Part shown: positions 43,547 to 54,225 of the stretch, one piece after another
Numbering within the stretch: the stretch's first letter is position 1
How the letters are laid out: each line of letters begins with the position of its first letter
Source: Gordius sp. MW1
Lineage: Eukaryota > Nematomorpha > Gordioida > Gordea > Gordiidae
DNA length: 64,000 nt
Direction: 5' to 3'
Assembly: GCA_964036665.1 (NCBI GenBank)
Contig: OZ038531.1
Coordinates: 1,736,001 to 1,800,000, forward strand
Translations under genes and position numbers: made by a program
Notes under the pieces: generated by a model
Told to the model about the DNA's origin: nothing
Database searches by the model: none
What the model saw: only the letters and a program-made list of their open reading frames with translations

Positions 43547-45449
43547 GGCGAAGGGAAAATTATACTTTATGTTTCGACGACAATTGTTATTATTAAATAC
43601 ATACAGTACCAAATTGCCATAAAACGTTTGGTGTTAAACTACCTTTTTCATATGTGTATGAACTTAGATAAAACTTCCAATAGCTGTTTGTCACACCGAG
43701 GTGACCAGCTTCTTTGGATATTTGGATGAGGGGTGATGCTCGCCTAACCAGGCCCGAGTGTTGACGATGTGATATGTTTTAAATCTTTTGAAAGAAAGTG
43801 ACTAAAGCGGGATTTGAACCGGCGAGCTCTAGTTCAAAGACAAAGTCCACACCAACTACGCCCCCACGCCCCATGTTTATGAATAGATCCTGATTAATAA
43901 ATCTATTACAACTTGATAGAATCAGAAGACCCATATCATAATCTATGATTTGGCTCAGTGTGCTATGAAAACATATGGCATGGTGTCTATTTTTGTTGCG
44001 TTAGTGACAAACACCATTAAATGCTGGCCAACAAAATCTTTGGTGCTCTCTTTGACACCTTGAGCAATTCGTTGTTTTACCGCATATTTTTTTGTCTGAT
44101 CTTGTTGTTGTTTATGAGATAATATTTAATGCTTAACTAATTAAAGCATCTCTCATTTTTCTTTTAATGTGTTTCGATTTCCGCCCTTTCCCCTAGTTGT
44201 AGCCATGTTACCCACTCTATATAGTATGGGAATAGTCAACTTAAAATCTAATCTTTCAAATTTGATACAAAATGATTTCTACAGCGCTCATAAATGTCAG
44301 ATTTGTAATTGCACTTGCTAATACATGTTTTTGATTATAATACCAATTCCAAAAATAGTTTCCCCAAATTCAATCTAGAAGCAAAAAATGTTATAGGGGA
44401 TCGATATTTTTGATATAACATATTTCTATATCTTCCTAATTTGCGTCTTTAATTTTAGTATGATAAAGTGATAGTTCTTTAGTGGTTCCCAGCCCTACGT
44501 AATCAAACCTTTTCCCTTACTAATGGTGTAGCTTTAATTCCAAACATAAATTCCATACATATTAAAAATACATATACAAAAAATTCAATAGCTATAATAA
44601 AGGCCTATTTCTATCTATACACTACACACCTTCAATGGAATGCAATTCTGCATTGAATTACGTTAAATAAATTTTGCTAACTGAGAATCATCCATTTTGA
44701 AATATTTCCTTACCAAATATGAACTATATCCCATCTTAGTCGCCTTATGCGGCTCATGCCATACATACATACATCAATGCAAAAACTCTTTAAAATTAAA
44801 AAAAAAAGTTTTGCCCCTCCCTAATTAAACTTTTAAACGTTTCGCCCCACCCCTAATACAAAACCTGGCTACGCCCATGGTGTAGCCCATCATTTATTAA
44901 AACAGAAAAAGTGACTCCTTATTTAATTATTAGAGCGTTAGATGATAAAACACGGCTAAAGCATCCTATTATACAAACGAAACTAGGAAAAAGCTATTCT
45001 CATTAGTTAATAAATGAAAAAAATGTTATTAATTGATTATTTAATAAATTGCAGATGGCACTAAATTGCTTTAACATCACATCATCACAGTAGTTCCTTT
45101 TTTATTTTTATAAATTTTGTAAATGATATATATTTTAAAATGCTGTTTTAAATGTTTAACCAGTTCAATTATTTTTTTAAGGTTCTAAAAACACTTTGAA
45201 TAACCGAAATTACTATAATCTAGATGTCCTCCCCTTATTTGTGCACATTTCAAAATGGTGTAGCAACGGTACACTTAATTAAACGCCGATGAACACTATA
45301 TAGTTATATGCGTATGCCAGACCTCTTAAAAAAATAAATGTTTTAAACCTTTGGAGCAAATTTAAGTCTCCTCTTAAATAATGTAGTGCAAATGAAAAAA
45401 GAAATAAAAAGAAAATTTCTGGTAATTTTAAGAATAAGAGTTTAAAACA
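43547..45449. other. AT-rich region between Gypsy 3 and the Helitron
   Basis: Apart from the tRNA-like SINE near 43683-43875 and a (CATA)n tract at 44760-44773 preceded by 'gccttatgcggctcatgcc', which looks like a SINE or LINE tail, I see no gene. Confidence 0.5.
43683..43875 (-). repeat. tRNA-like SINE, minus strand
   Basis: Read on the minus strand, 43872-43803 resembles a tRNA. An A-box-like GGGCGTAGTTGG is followed about 40 bases later by the B box GGTTCAAATCC. The T stem would have one mismatch and the acceptor ends do not pair, so it is not a working tRNA gene. About 120 bp of unrelated tail follow. This head differs from the SINE-like family at 5-7 kb. Confidence 0.5.
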
Positions 45450-45904
45450 TCTATATATATAAAAATCTAAGTCCCGTTTTTTTGTACGCTAATAACTTTT
45501 AGAGTTCTCAACCGATTGCCACCAAATTTGGCCAGATTATTGCCTTAGCATTGTAGATGGTTTATAGATACTTTTTATCAACCTGAGACAGCGGGAACCA
45601 TGTTTTTTAATTTGGTTACTGCCATCTAGCGGACGTCAGCTACAACGCTTATCTCGATTATTATTTTATGTTAGAGTTGTGCTCATAGTTTTAAATGTTT
45701 TCTACTAATCTTTTGTCACACATTTCACTATTTTTATTCACCTTTGGGTTATTTTTTACATTATATATATATCTGTTACAACTAAATAATTAAAAACCGT
45801 AAAACATCAAAAATTTTATAATATAAAAAAGACGCGTGCTCTGTTAAAGGTTTACGTATCTAAACGTTTGACGTGAAAATATTGTTATAATAATCAAAGC
45901 GCGC

Positions 45905-46510
45905 ATCAAGAGTACAAAGTTTCATTTAATAAAAACAGCCCACTTCAAGATATTACAAATAATTTCTCCATATGTTGGCTTATATTTCTGAAAAGTCTAA
46001 AAAGTCTAAACCCATGAACACAACACATCATGCATTAGAAACCTGAAATCACTGCTGTTTAAGTAACCTCAATTTTATTACACTACATTTTTACTTTAAT
46101 AATTTTTTAGCATACAAAGTTTCATTTAATAAAAACAGCCCACTTCAAGATATTACAAATAATTTCTCCTATGTTGCCTTATATTTCTGAAAAGCCTAAA
46201 AAGTCTAAACCCAAGAACACAACACATCATGCATTAGAAACAACTGAAATCACTGCTGTTTAAGTAACCTTAACAATTTTATATTAGAAATATTTTTCCA
46301 AACTAAGGGCATTTCTATGGTATTTTTTACCCCACATTTAAATTTGTTATATCTTTTTAACCATATTTGATTAAAACTTCAAACTTTAAACTTATCTTTT
46401 TAAAATACTATTGAATGTTTTAATACATAGGGAAACATTATACTATTATTACACTACATTTTTACTTTAATAATTTTTTAGCATACAAAGTTTCATTTAA
46501 TAAAAACAAG
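45905..46510 (+). repeat. Direct duplications in the Helitron 5' region
   Basis: About 160 bp starting 'tacaaagtttcatttaataa' (45914) recurs at 46113. A third partial copy, the preceding 'attacactacatttttactt' plus the same start, lies at 46449-46508. Non-coding, upstream of the Rep start. The roughly 200- and 370-bp spacings suggest repeated slippage or template switching during rolling-circle replication. Confidence 0.75.
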
Positions 46511-46578
46511 TTTTACTTTAAAAAAAATTCGACTTATTTATGTATTTTTAATTTTCTTAGTATATCAACTTTAGATTC

Positions 46579-47255
46579 ATGCGCCCCAAGAAAACATCTA
46601 TTGGACGTAAAACACGAAATACGGATCGAGTGCGCCGATTGCGTGCTCTTGAGCTTGAAAATGAACTACAACAGTCTGCAACTCTGCCTCAGCTACCTTC
46701 ACGTGCTCAGCCATTACCCGCAGGCAACCGCCTAGCATTTTCTTACCCATCTAATATTGAAAGTTTACGTCGCCATGTTCACATTGGTACTATGTCTATT
46801 GTGTGTCCTCATTGCAATGCCTTGAAATTTGCTGGAGAAACGACTGGAATGTGTTGCGCAGCCGGAAAAGTTAAACTGCCTCACCTTGCAGAACCGCCTG
46901 AGCCATTAAAAACATTGCTGGCTGGTTATACCACTGATTCTAAATATTTTCTATCTAACATCAGGAAATACAACTCCTGTTTCCAAATGACGTCGTTTGG
47001 CGCTGATGTTGTAACCACACAATTCATGCCTACATTCAAGGTAAAAGGTCAAATTTATCATAAAGCCGGCTCCCTCCTTCCATTGCCAGAAGGGCAACAT
47101 AAGTTCCTACAACTGTATTTTATCGGAGATGATGAGATAGAATTAGGTGCACGCCTCGACATTTTTAGCGGTTTAAAAAGATCCATCGTTTCACAGCTTC
47201 AGTTGCTGCTTCATGCTAATATTAATTTAGTGCGATTCAAAACTGCACTGGACAT
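46579..47255 (+). pseudogene. Helitron Rep N-terminal region
   Basis: ATG 46579 opens 226 codons to the hAT insertion point. A basic start (RPKKTSIGRKTRNTDRVRRL) leads into a cysteine/histidine cluster (CPHCNALKF, then MCCAAGKV) and YFLSNIRKYNSCFQMTSFGA, all typical of animal Helitron Rep proteins. It stops making sense exactly at the hAT TIR (TALD). The frame resumes after the right target duplication with the same CTG GAC codons, then TMLSDTHKIVIHADKTPPGE. Confidence 0.88.
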
Positions 47256-50072
47256 TAGAGCCCTGCACGGGTGACCCGAAATTCGACCCGACCCGAGCGT
47301 CGGGTCGGGTTCGGGTTGAAAATTTAAAAACGCTTTCGAATCGGGTCGGGTTCGGGTTGAAAATTTAAAAACGATTTCGGGTCGGGTCGGGTTCGGGTTG
47401 AAAATTTAAAACGCTTTCGGGTCGGGTTGAAGGTTATAAATCTTACATTGAATAACAAACAACATATCTTTCAAATTAATGCCATTCCATATAAAACATT
47501 TTTTGATTAATATCGAAATGTATCATTAATGAATCTCATTCATTCATATCATTCATTTCCTTGTAAATTACTTCTTATTTTTGTATCTGGCCAATTTCAA
47601 ACTCAAAATAGGTAAAATATATAATAACTATACTATTTATTATTAATTGAGTGAATTATGGATCCACATAAATTAGAGAAGCTGATTGAAAATAAAACCT
47701 ATAGAGTGGAAAAGAATTTGGTGGGTAAAAGCAAGGTTTGGGAATTATTTGATTTCATTATTGACGAAAATGACAAAAAAATAGACTTTGTTAGATGCTC
47801 AACCTGTTATGCTATATACAAATATGGTGCAAGTCTAACAGGTAAAATATATTGTTAAGAATATTTTATTATATTTAACTTAGGAACCAATCATCTTAAG
47901 AAGCATAAGTGCCAGATTAAAAAAAAAGATCAACCTTCTTTAGATGGTTTTTTGGAAATGAATCAACCCCCTGTGAAAATCAAAGACTCTTATAAGATAA
48001 AAAAAAGACCTCACAGCAAAAATTGTGGATTTTTGTGCAAAAGATCTCAGATCTTTTGCACAAATCCATGGGGATGGATTTATTGCTTTATGCTCCTACT
48101 TAATTTATATTGGGAGTATATATGGCAATATTTCTATGTCTGAGATATGTCCAGATCCAACGACAATATCGAGGAATATGCTGGATAGGGCTGATGAGTT
48201 AAGGGCCTTGCTCCTACTAAAGTTAAAAAAATATTTTGCAAAAGGTCTTTGTGCAGGTAAATTAATATTTTTGTATTTTCTTATTACCTTTATTTTATAG
48301 CCACAACTGACTTGTGGACAGATGATTTTAAAAAAAATAACTATATAACATTAACAATTCATTATATTACTGAAGAATACCAGTTAATGAAACTGGTTTT
48401 GTTTACAGCCAAATTTGAAGAGGATAAGAAAACAGGTGAAAATGTAAAAAAAGAACTGCTAAAACAATTTACATCTCAAGGTACTTTATTAAATTTTTTT
48501 AAATATTTTTTAAAGGATATGCCAAGGATGACTTTTTTAACTTAACATTTATTACGGATCAAGGGGCGAATATAAAAAAGGCACTTAATTCCCAAAAGCG
48601 CCTTAATTGTGCCTGTCATTTATTAAATACAGTGTTGAGAAACACTTTCAATGAGGAAGTGTTGAAGAAAGATTTTCTGGAAATATACAATTATCTAACA
48701 GACACAAAACTTTTAGTTACGTATATGAAACAGTCTGGGTATAATATTTATTTATACTAATTATATGCTTATAATTTTAGCTTAATCAATAGATTAGATA
48801 GAAAGTTACATGGGTATGTAGAGACACGGTGGAATAGCCGTTTTAAAATGCTAGATTCAGTTCTGAAGAATTATGAAGAGGTCGAAACGCTTTTGACCTC
48901 TACCGGGGACCCTTCAAAGATAAAATGTATTGACATTTATATGCTTGAAGAGTTGACAAAGTTCTTAATGCCATTCAATATGGCCATGACAGAGCTTGAG
49001 GCTGACAAGGCCCCAACTTTAAATAAAGTCCTGTTATATTTTTACAAACTAAATGACTTTACCAAAAATTATGACATTGAATCAGAACTACATTTGCTTG
49101 CCAAAAGGTGCAAGCAAATTTTAAATGAAAAATTCCTTCTAGATATGTACCACAAAATAGCTACATTTCTAACACCTAAATACAAACAAATGAAAATGAT
49201 GCAGCCTGCAGAGCTTAATGAGCTCTATGATGAGATTAGGTTAATAATGAATGATAAAAGCTATGAAAGTCTAAAGGAAAACACAGTGGTTGAAAGTGAG
49301 CCACCAAAGGAAATTAATCAGCTAGGTATTTAACATATAAATTCATGTTAAAATATATTTTAGAAAAGAATGCTAACATGTCTTTTATGGATTTTTCTGG
49401 TTGGGAGGAATGTGCGGATGAAAATGTCCAAGAAAAAGATGAACTTGATGAATATATTCATTATAAACTTACAAAAAAGGATGAAGCATACGACTCATTA
49501 GAATGGTGGAGGATATATTCTTATAAATATCCTGTTTTAGGGTTATTGGCTCGTAAATTTCTGGCCATACCTGCATCCTCTGCGTCCAGCGAGAGATCTT
49601 TTTCTATAGCTGGACGAATTTTAGAAGATAGGAGGTCGAGTTTACGGCCTGAAATTGTAGACGCTATTATATTTATACATAATTATAATAATTCTCTCAA
49701 ATAAATTTATTATTCAAATTCCTGGCGTCAAATTGTTTCTGAAAGCTGCCTATTTATTTTGGCAAATCAATTTAAATATTTAAAACGCTTTCCTATCTGG
49801 GCGTTTTTGGGTTGAAAATTTTTTAAACGCTTTCGGGTCGGGTTCGGGTTGAAAATTTAAAAACGCTTTCGGGTCGGGTTCGGGTTGAAACATTGAAAAC
49901 GCTTTCGGGTCGGGTTCGGGTTGAAAATTTAAAAACGCTTTCGGGTCGGGTCGGGTTAGGGTTGAAAAATTGAAAACGCTTTCGGGTCGGGTCGGGTTCG
50001 GGTTGAAAAATTGAAAACGCTTTCGGGTCGGGTCGGGTTCGGGTTGAAAAAAAGTGACTTTGCAGGGCTCTA
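47256..50072 (+). mobile_element. hAT transposon inserted in the Helitron Rep gene
   Basis: TIRs TAGAGCCCTGCA (47256) and TGCAGGGCTCTA (to 50072). The target duplication is CTGGACAT (47248-47255) and CTGGACAC (50073-50080), 8 bp with one mismatch. Both subterminal regions hold arrays of about 40 bp units built from CGGGTCGGGTTCGGGTTG plus AAAATTTAAAAACGC. They run in the same direction at both ends, except for a short inverted part at 47272-47295. The transposase gene inside is nearly intact. At 2.8 kb it has normal autonomous size. Confidence 0.95.
47658..49704 (+). CDS. hAT transposase gene, six exons with mini-introns
   Basis: Exons: 47658-47841, 47884-48256, 48301-48480, 48516-48738, 48781-49325, 49364-49704. 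Introns are GT-AG, 42, 44, 35, 42 and 38 nt. All join in frame, except that exon 2 has an A8 run (about 47999-48006) needing one A fewer. Domains: BED zinc finger (RCSTCYAIYKYGASL with HLKKHKC), first catalytic Asp in TTDLWTDDFKK, second in ITDQGANIKKAL, VETRWNSRFKML, and the C-terminal dimerisation block AIPASSASSERSFSIAGRIL ending FIHNYNNSLK. Length is about 630 residues, normal for hAT. It excises and inserts the element. Only the A-run frameshift, possibly a sequencing slip, keeps it from being open. Confidence 0.85.
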
Positions 50073-51600
50073 CTGGACACAATGCTATCAGATACCCACA
50101 AAATAGTCATTCATGCTGACAAAACTCCTCCGGGAGAACATGGGAGAAGATTTAATGCCCCAACTATACATGAAGTCGCCATTGTTATAGTTGGGGATCA
50201 TTTCAACCTAGAGACATTGTGCTTCATAGGAGAAACAATGCTTTGACAAAAGTTTCTGATACTCATCGCTGCTATGACCCCCTACAATATCCAATTATAT
50301 TTTGGGATGGTGCTGACGGATATCACTTTAACGTTAAGATGATAAATCAAATTAATGGCGAACCTACAAACTCAAAATGCAGCGCTATAAACTATTATTC
50401 ATACAGAATAATGATTCGAGCGGACGGCGACAATTTTATTTTAAAATGCCGGCAATTATTCCACCAATAAATCGTGGATATGTATGCCAAAATTGAATCG
50501 GAGCGTTTGCTATACATCCGCTTAAAACAGACTAAACTTCTCTCAGAAGAATATATCCATTTGCGAGATGCTCTTCGTAACGACTCTAATACCATTAGTC
50601 CACGCCATATGCATGAATACGCTCAAGATTCAATTGCGTATGTTCGTAAATACGGTCGTCCGGACCTATTTATAACTTTTACATGCAACCCAGCGTGGGA
50701 CGACATAAAAGACCTTTTGTTTCCTGGTCAATTACCTCTCGATAGGCATGACATTACCGCCCGTGTTTTCCGGCAAAAACTTAAATCAATGATTAATCTC
50801 ATTGTTAAGCATGAGGTATTTGGGTCTGTGCGTTACTGGATGAATTCAGTCGAATGGCAAAAGAGAGGTTTGCCTCATGCCCATATACTCATATGGCTAT
50901 ATAGCAAGATTACGTCAAAACAAATCGACGCTTTAATATCTGCTGAAATCCCGACCCCAACTTAGATAACGATTTGTACCAAATTGTTACAAAAAATATG
51001 ATACACGGCCCTTGCGGAACAATTAATCCAAGATCGCCATGCATGATAGACGGCAAATGCTCAAAGCGATATCCTCGAAGCTTAGTATGCAATACAATTA
51101 CCGGCAACGATGGATACCCTTTGTACAAAAGAAGATCAATAGAAGATGGTGGTAACGTAGCAACCATCCCCATACGCAATGCAACGGTCGAGGTGGACAA
51201 CCGATGGGTTGCTCCATAGTCCTCTGCTCTTAAATTTATACAAAGCTCACATCAACGTTGAGTATTGTAACTCCGTTAAATCCATCAAATATATTTGTAA
51301 ATATGTAAACAAAGGCAGTGATAGGGCAGTTTTCACTGTTCAACCAGATAGCATAGCCCAATTAGGGAACCTTCACACCGATGAAATCGCACAGTATTAG
51401 GCTGGAAGATACATTAGCAGTAATGAAGCTGTGTGGCGTATTCTATCTCTCCCCATACATGACCGTAGTCCTGCTGTGGTTCACTTAACCGTGCATCTAG
51501 AAAATGGGCAGCGAGTTTATTTTACAAATGCTAATGTCCAACAAATCGCCTTAAACCCCCCCCCCTCGACACAACGCTCACTTTTTCAAGCTATGCCAGC
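50073..51600 (+). pseudogene. Helitron Rep domain (HUH nuclease), decayed
   Basis: Resumes after the hAT. Rep blocks: YPIIFWDGADGYHFNVKMIN, DMYAKIESERLLYIRLKQ, RPDLFITFTCNPAWDDI, and the metal-binding HUH in GLPHAHILIWL (50870-50895). Then HGPCGTINPRSPCM, SKRYPRS and the catalytic tyrosine region IKYICKYVNKGSD (about 51283-51320). Breaks: frameshift near 50212, TAA 50468, frameshifts near 50955 and 51222, TAG 51398. Rep would nick and rejoin a single strand to start rolling-circle transposition. Confidence 0.88.
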
Positions 51601-53764
51601 ATGATGTTTTTGCGCAGACGCTGCTCTATTCAGAGGTACCTACCTACTACACATGGAATTCGCGTAGCAGATCGTTTTGCCGTCGCAAACGTGTCAGAGG
51701 TACCTACCTACTACACATGGAATTCGCGTAGCAGATCGTTTTGCCTTAGCAAACGTAAAAAGCGTGTCGATGGACACCCTGACATATTCGAAGATGATGC
51801 GATAGGCGGACTATACACTATCCATCCCAATCAAGATGAATGTTTCTTTCTTCGCATGCTTTTAATTAATGTACGTGGTCCTACATGTTTCCAAGAATTA
51901 AAAGTGGTCGACGGTGTTGTACATCCCACTTTCCGCAGTGCATGCCAAGCTATGCATCTATTAGAACACGATAATCATTGGGATGAATTCATCAGTGAAG
52001 CGTGTCATACTACAAATCCAAAACAAATCCGTGCATTATTTGCGATTATATTGACTTCATGCTCTCCGTCAAATCCTAAATCTTTATGGGATAAATATAA
52101 AGCACACATGGCAGAAGATATTATTCATCGGAATAGTACTTCACATCCTATCATTAACATGCCTCAAATGTCACATTATAATCAAACTTTAATTATTCTT
52201 GAAGATTTATGCTTACAAATCGGGAATAAAGTTTTAATACAATTGGGGATGCCTGCGCCTAATCGCTCTTCTGCCGCTCCATTACATGCCGAATTCTACC
52301 GTGAACTTAATTATAACCAAGAAGATCTTTTGTTTTATGTGCGCTCTAATGTTCCAAGGCTAACACTCCAACAAAAAGCCATTTATGATACAATATTATT
52401 AGCTGTTAATAAAGGTTCTGGAGATATTTTTTCCTTAGATGCTCCTGGCGGAACTGGTAAAACATTTTTACTGACTTTACTTCTTGCAACTGTTCGATCC
52501 CAAAATGAAATAGCCGTGGCTCTTGCATCTTCCGGAATAGCTGCGACATTGTTGCCTGGTGGTAAAACTGCTCATTCAGCATTAAAATTGCCTTTAAATA
52601 TTCATTATAGCGAAACTCCCATGTACATTTCCCGAGCATCTGGAATGGGTAAAGTATTAGAAAGGTGCAAACTTATCGTTTGAGATGAATGCACAATGGC
52701 CCATAAAAAATCGCTCGAAGCTCTAGATCGTTCTTTGCAAGATTTGCGGCGAAATTCCAGACCATTTGGTGGGGCATTTTTATTGCTTGAAGGAGATTTC
52801 AGGCAAACTTTACCAGTGCTTTCTCGATCAACCCCTGCTGATGAGCTCAATGCTTGCCTAAAATATTCTATTTTGTGGCCTTATGTCAAAACCTTAAATT
52901 TAACTACTAATATGCGTGTAATGTTACAAAATGAGCAAGCAGGAACCGGTCGATATAAACATAGGACGGATTTCATTTCCTACCAACTTCTGCCATTTTG
53001 TGTCGTCCAAAACAGCTTTGGTAGAAAAAGTTTTTCCAAATATTAACACCCATTATCAGGATCGAATATGGCTCCGTCAACGGGCTATTCTTGCCCCAAA
53101 GAATAAAGACGTCCAAGAACTTAACAATCTCATTCCTACAATTGACGGCACTCCAGTTACCTACAAATCGGTTGACACTGTTGTTACTGCTAATGACGCT
53201 GTTAATTATCCGCTCGAATTTTTAAATTCGCTAGATCTCCCAGGCATACCACCACACGTTTTGCATTTGAAAATTGGCGTGCCGATTATGATGTTGCGCA
53301 ATGTTAATCAGCCAAAACTTTGCAACGGCACACGTCTTGCTATTAAACGCTTAATGTGCAACGTTGTTGAGGCCACGATTTTGACTGGACCTTTCACTGG
53401 AGAAGATGTCCTCATACCACGGATCCCTTTGATTCCAACAGATTTACCATTTGAATTCAAAAGATTGCAATTTCCTTTTAAACTCGCATTTGCTATTACC
53501 ATTAACAAAGCTCAAGGCCAGTATTTGTGGTATAGATTTAGAAACAGATTGTTTTTCACATGGACATATGTTGCATGTTCGCGCGTCGGCAATCCACAAA
53601 ATTTGTATATCTACACAGATTATAACATGACCAAAAATATTGTCTATCCCCAAAAAATAGCAATTTCTTCCTTTCTAAGGAAGAAGTTAAGCTGCGAAGC
53701 ATCTCTTACCCGAACCTACAACCCTCTTTATAACGCCTTACTACTTTTCTGCATGAATAATTAA
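51601..53764 (+). pseudogene. Helitron PIF1-like helicase region, decayed
   Basis: After a 64-bp tandem duplication (51631-51758), PTYYTWNSRSRSFCL leads into the linker (GGLYTIHPNQDECFFLRMLL). The helicase carries Walker A LDAPGGTGKTFLL (about 52435-52475), LASSGIAATLLPGGKTAHS, Walker B LIV-stop-DECTMAHK (the usual Trp before DEC is TGA at 52681), LLEGDFRQTLPV, and, after a shift near 52935, motifs GVPIMMLRNVNQPKLCNGTR, FKLAFAITINKAQGQ and YVACSRVGNPQNLYIYT. The last two are separated by a small in/del near 53525. Stop at about 53762. The helicase would unwind the strand being copied. Confidence 0.9.
51631..51758 (+). repeat. 64-bp tandem duplication in the helicase-linker region
   Basis: 'cagaggtacctacctactac' begins at 51631 and again at 51695. 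Both copies continue to '...gatcgttttgcc'. Sixty-four is not a multiple of three, so the duplication itself shifts the frame, and the upstream copy is read in a different frame from the downstream one. Confidence 0.85.
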
Positions 53765-53902
53765 AGTTAGTATTATTTCTATTTATCCACTCATAACTTT
53801 TAGCAATTACCATTAAAGCCCATTGATTTTACTCGCGTATAATCATCACCTTTTAAATTCTATAATTTTATATTTCTTTTAGCATTTCTCCCCTTTTTAT
53901 TA

Positions 53903-54040
53903 GATTTTGACTGGACCTTTCACTGGAGAAGATGTCCTCATACCACGGATCCTGCCGTTTTTTTGTGCGCTAATAACTTTTGAAGTTCTCAACCGATTGC
54001 CACCAAATTTGGCCAGATTATTGCCTTAGCATTGTAGATG
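53903..54040 (+). repeat. Helitron 3' self-duplication: ORF piece joined to 5'-end piece
   Basis: 53903-53952 is a 50-bp copy of helicase-coding sequence 53377-53426. It is joined directly to about 88 bp (53953-54040) copying the Helitron's own 5' terminal region at 45472-45559 ('aaccgattgccaccaaattt'). The 3' end therefore carries a chimera of an internal and a 5'-terminal segment. Confidence 0.85.
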
Positions 54041-54194
54041 TATTAATAAATATTTTATATCGCTCTTCAATAAATATTATGGATATTTATTTGCATTAGC
54101 ATTGACCTTTCACATTATAAATTATTTCATATATGACCTTATTTTAGATAAGTCTTATTAATAGGTTATACTTATTTAACCGCTTAAGGACTGA

Positions 54195-54225
54195 GCCGAA
54201 GCAACGCTTGGCCGGGCACAGCTAG
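54195..54225 (+). terminator. Helitron 3' terminal hairpin and CTAG end
   Basis: GCCGAAGC and GCTTGGC pair around AAC with one bulged base. CGGGCACAG then CTAG follow, and T starts the host flank. This is the signal that ends rolling-circle copying of Helitrons. Confidence 0.85.

Larger units (their letters stand above)
45450..54225 (+). mobile_element. Helitron, complete length, decayed, with hAT insert
   Basis: The 5' end TCTATATATATAAAAATCTA follows an A at 45449. The 3' end is CTAG (54222-54225) followed by T, with the hairpin GCCGAAGC-AAC-GCTTGGC (54195-54212) about nine bases before CTAG. A|T insertion, 5' TC, 3' hairpin plus CTRR are the defining Helitron termini. It encodes Rep (HUH) and a PIF1-like helicase. 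It is 8,776 bp with the hAT insert and about 5.95 kb without it. The reading frame carries at least eight breaks. Confidence 0.93.

Noticed and set aside
43803..43872. Functional tRNA gene on the minus strand
   Set aside because: A and B boxes are present, but the acceptor stem does not pair and the T stem has a mismatch; kept as a SINE head.
49780..50110. Repetitive minus-strand frames rich in RPDPKAF
   Set aside because: They are translations of the GGGTC subterminal array of the hAT element, not a gene.
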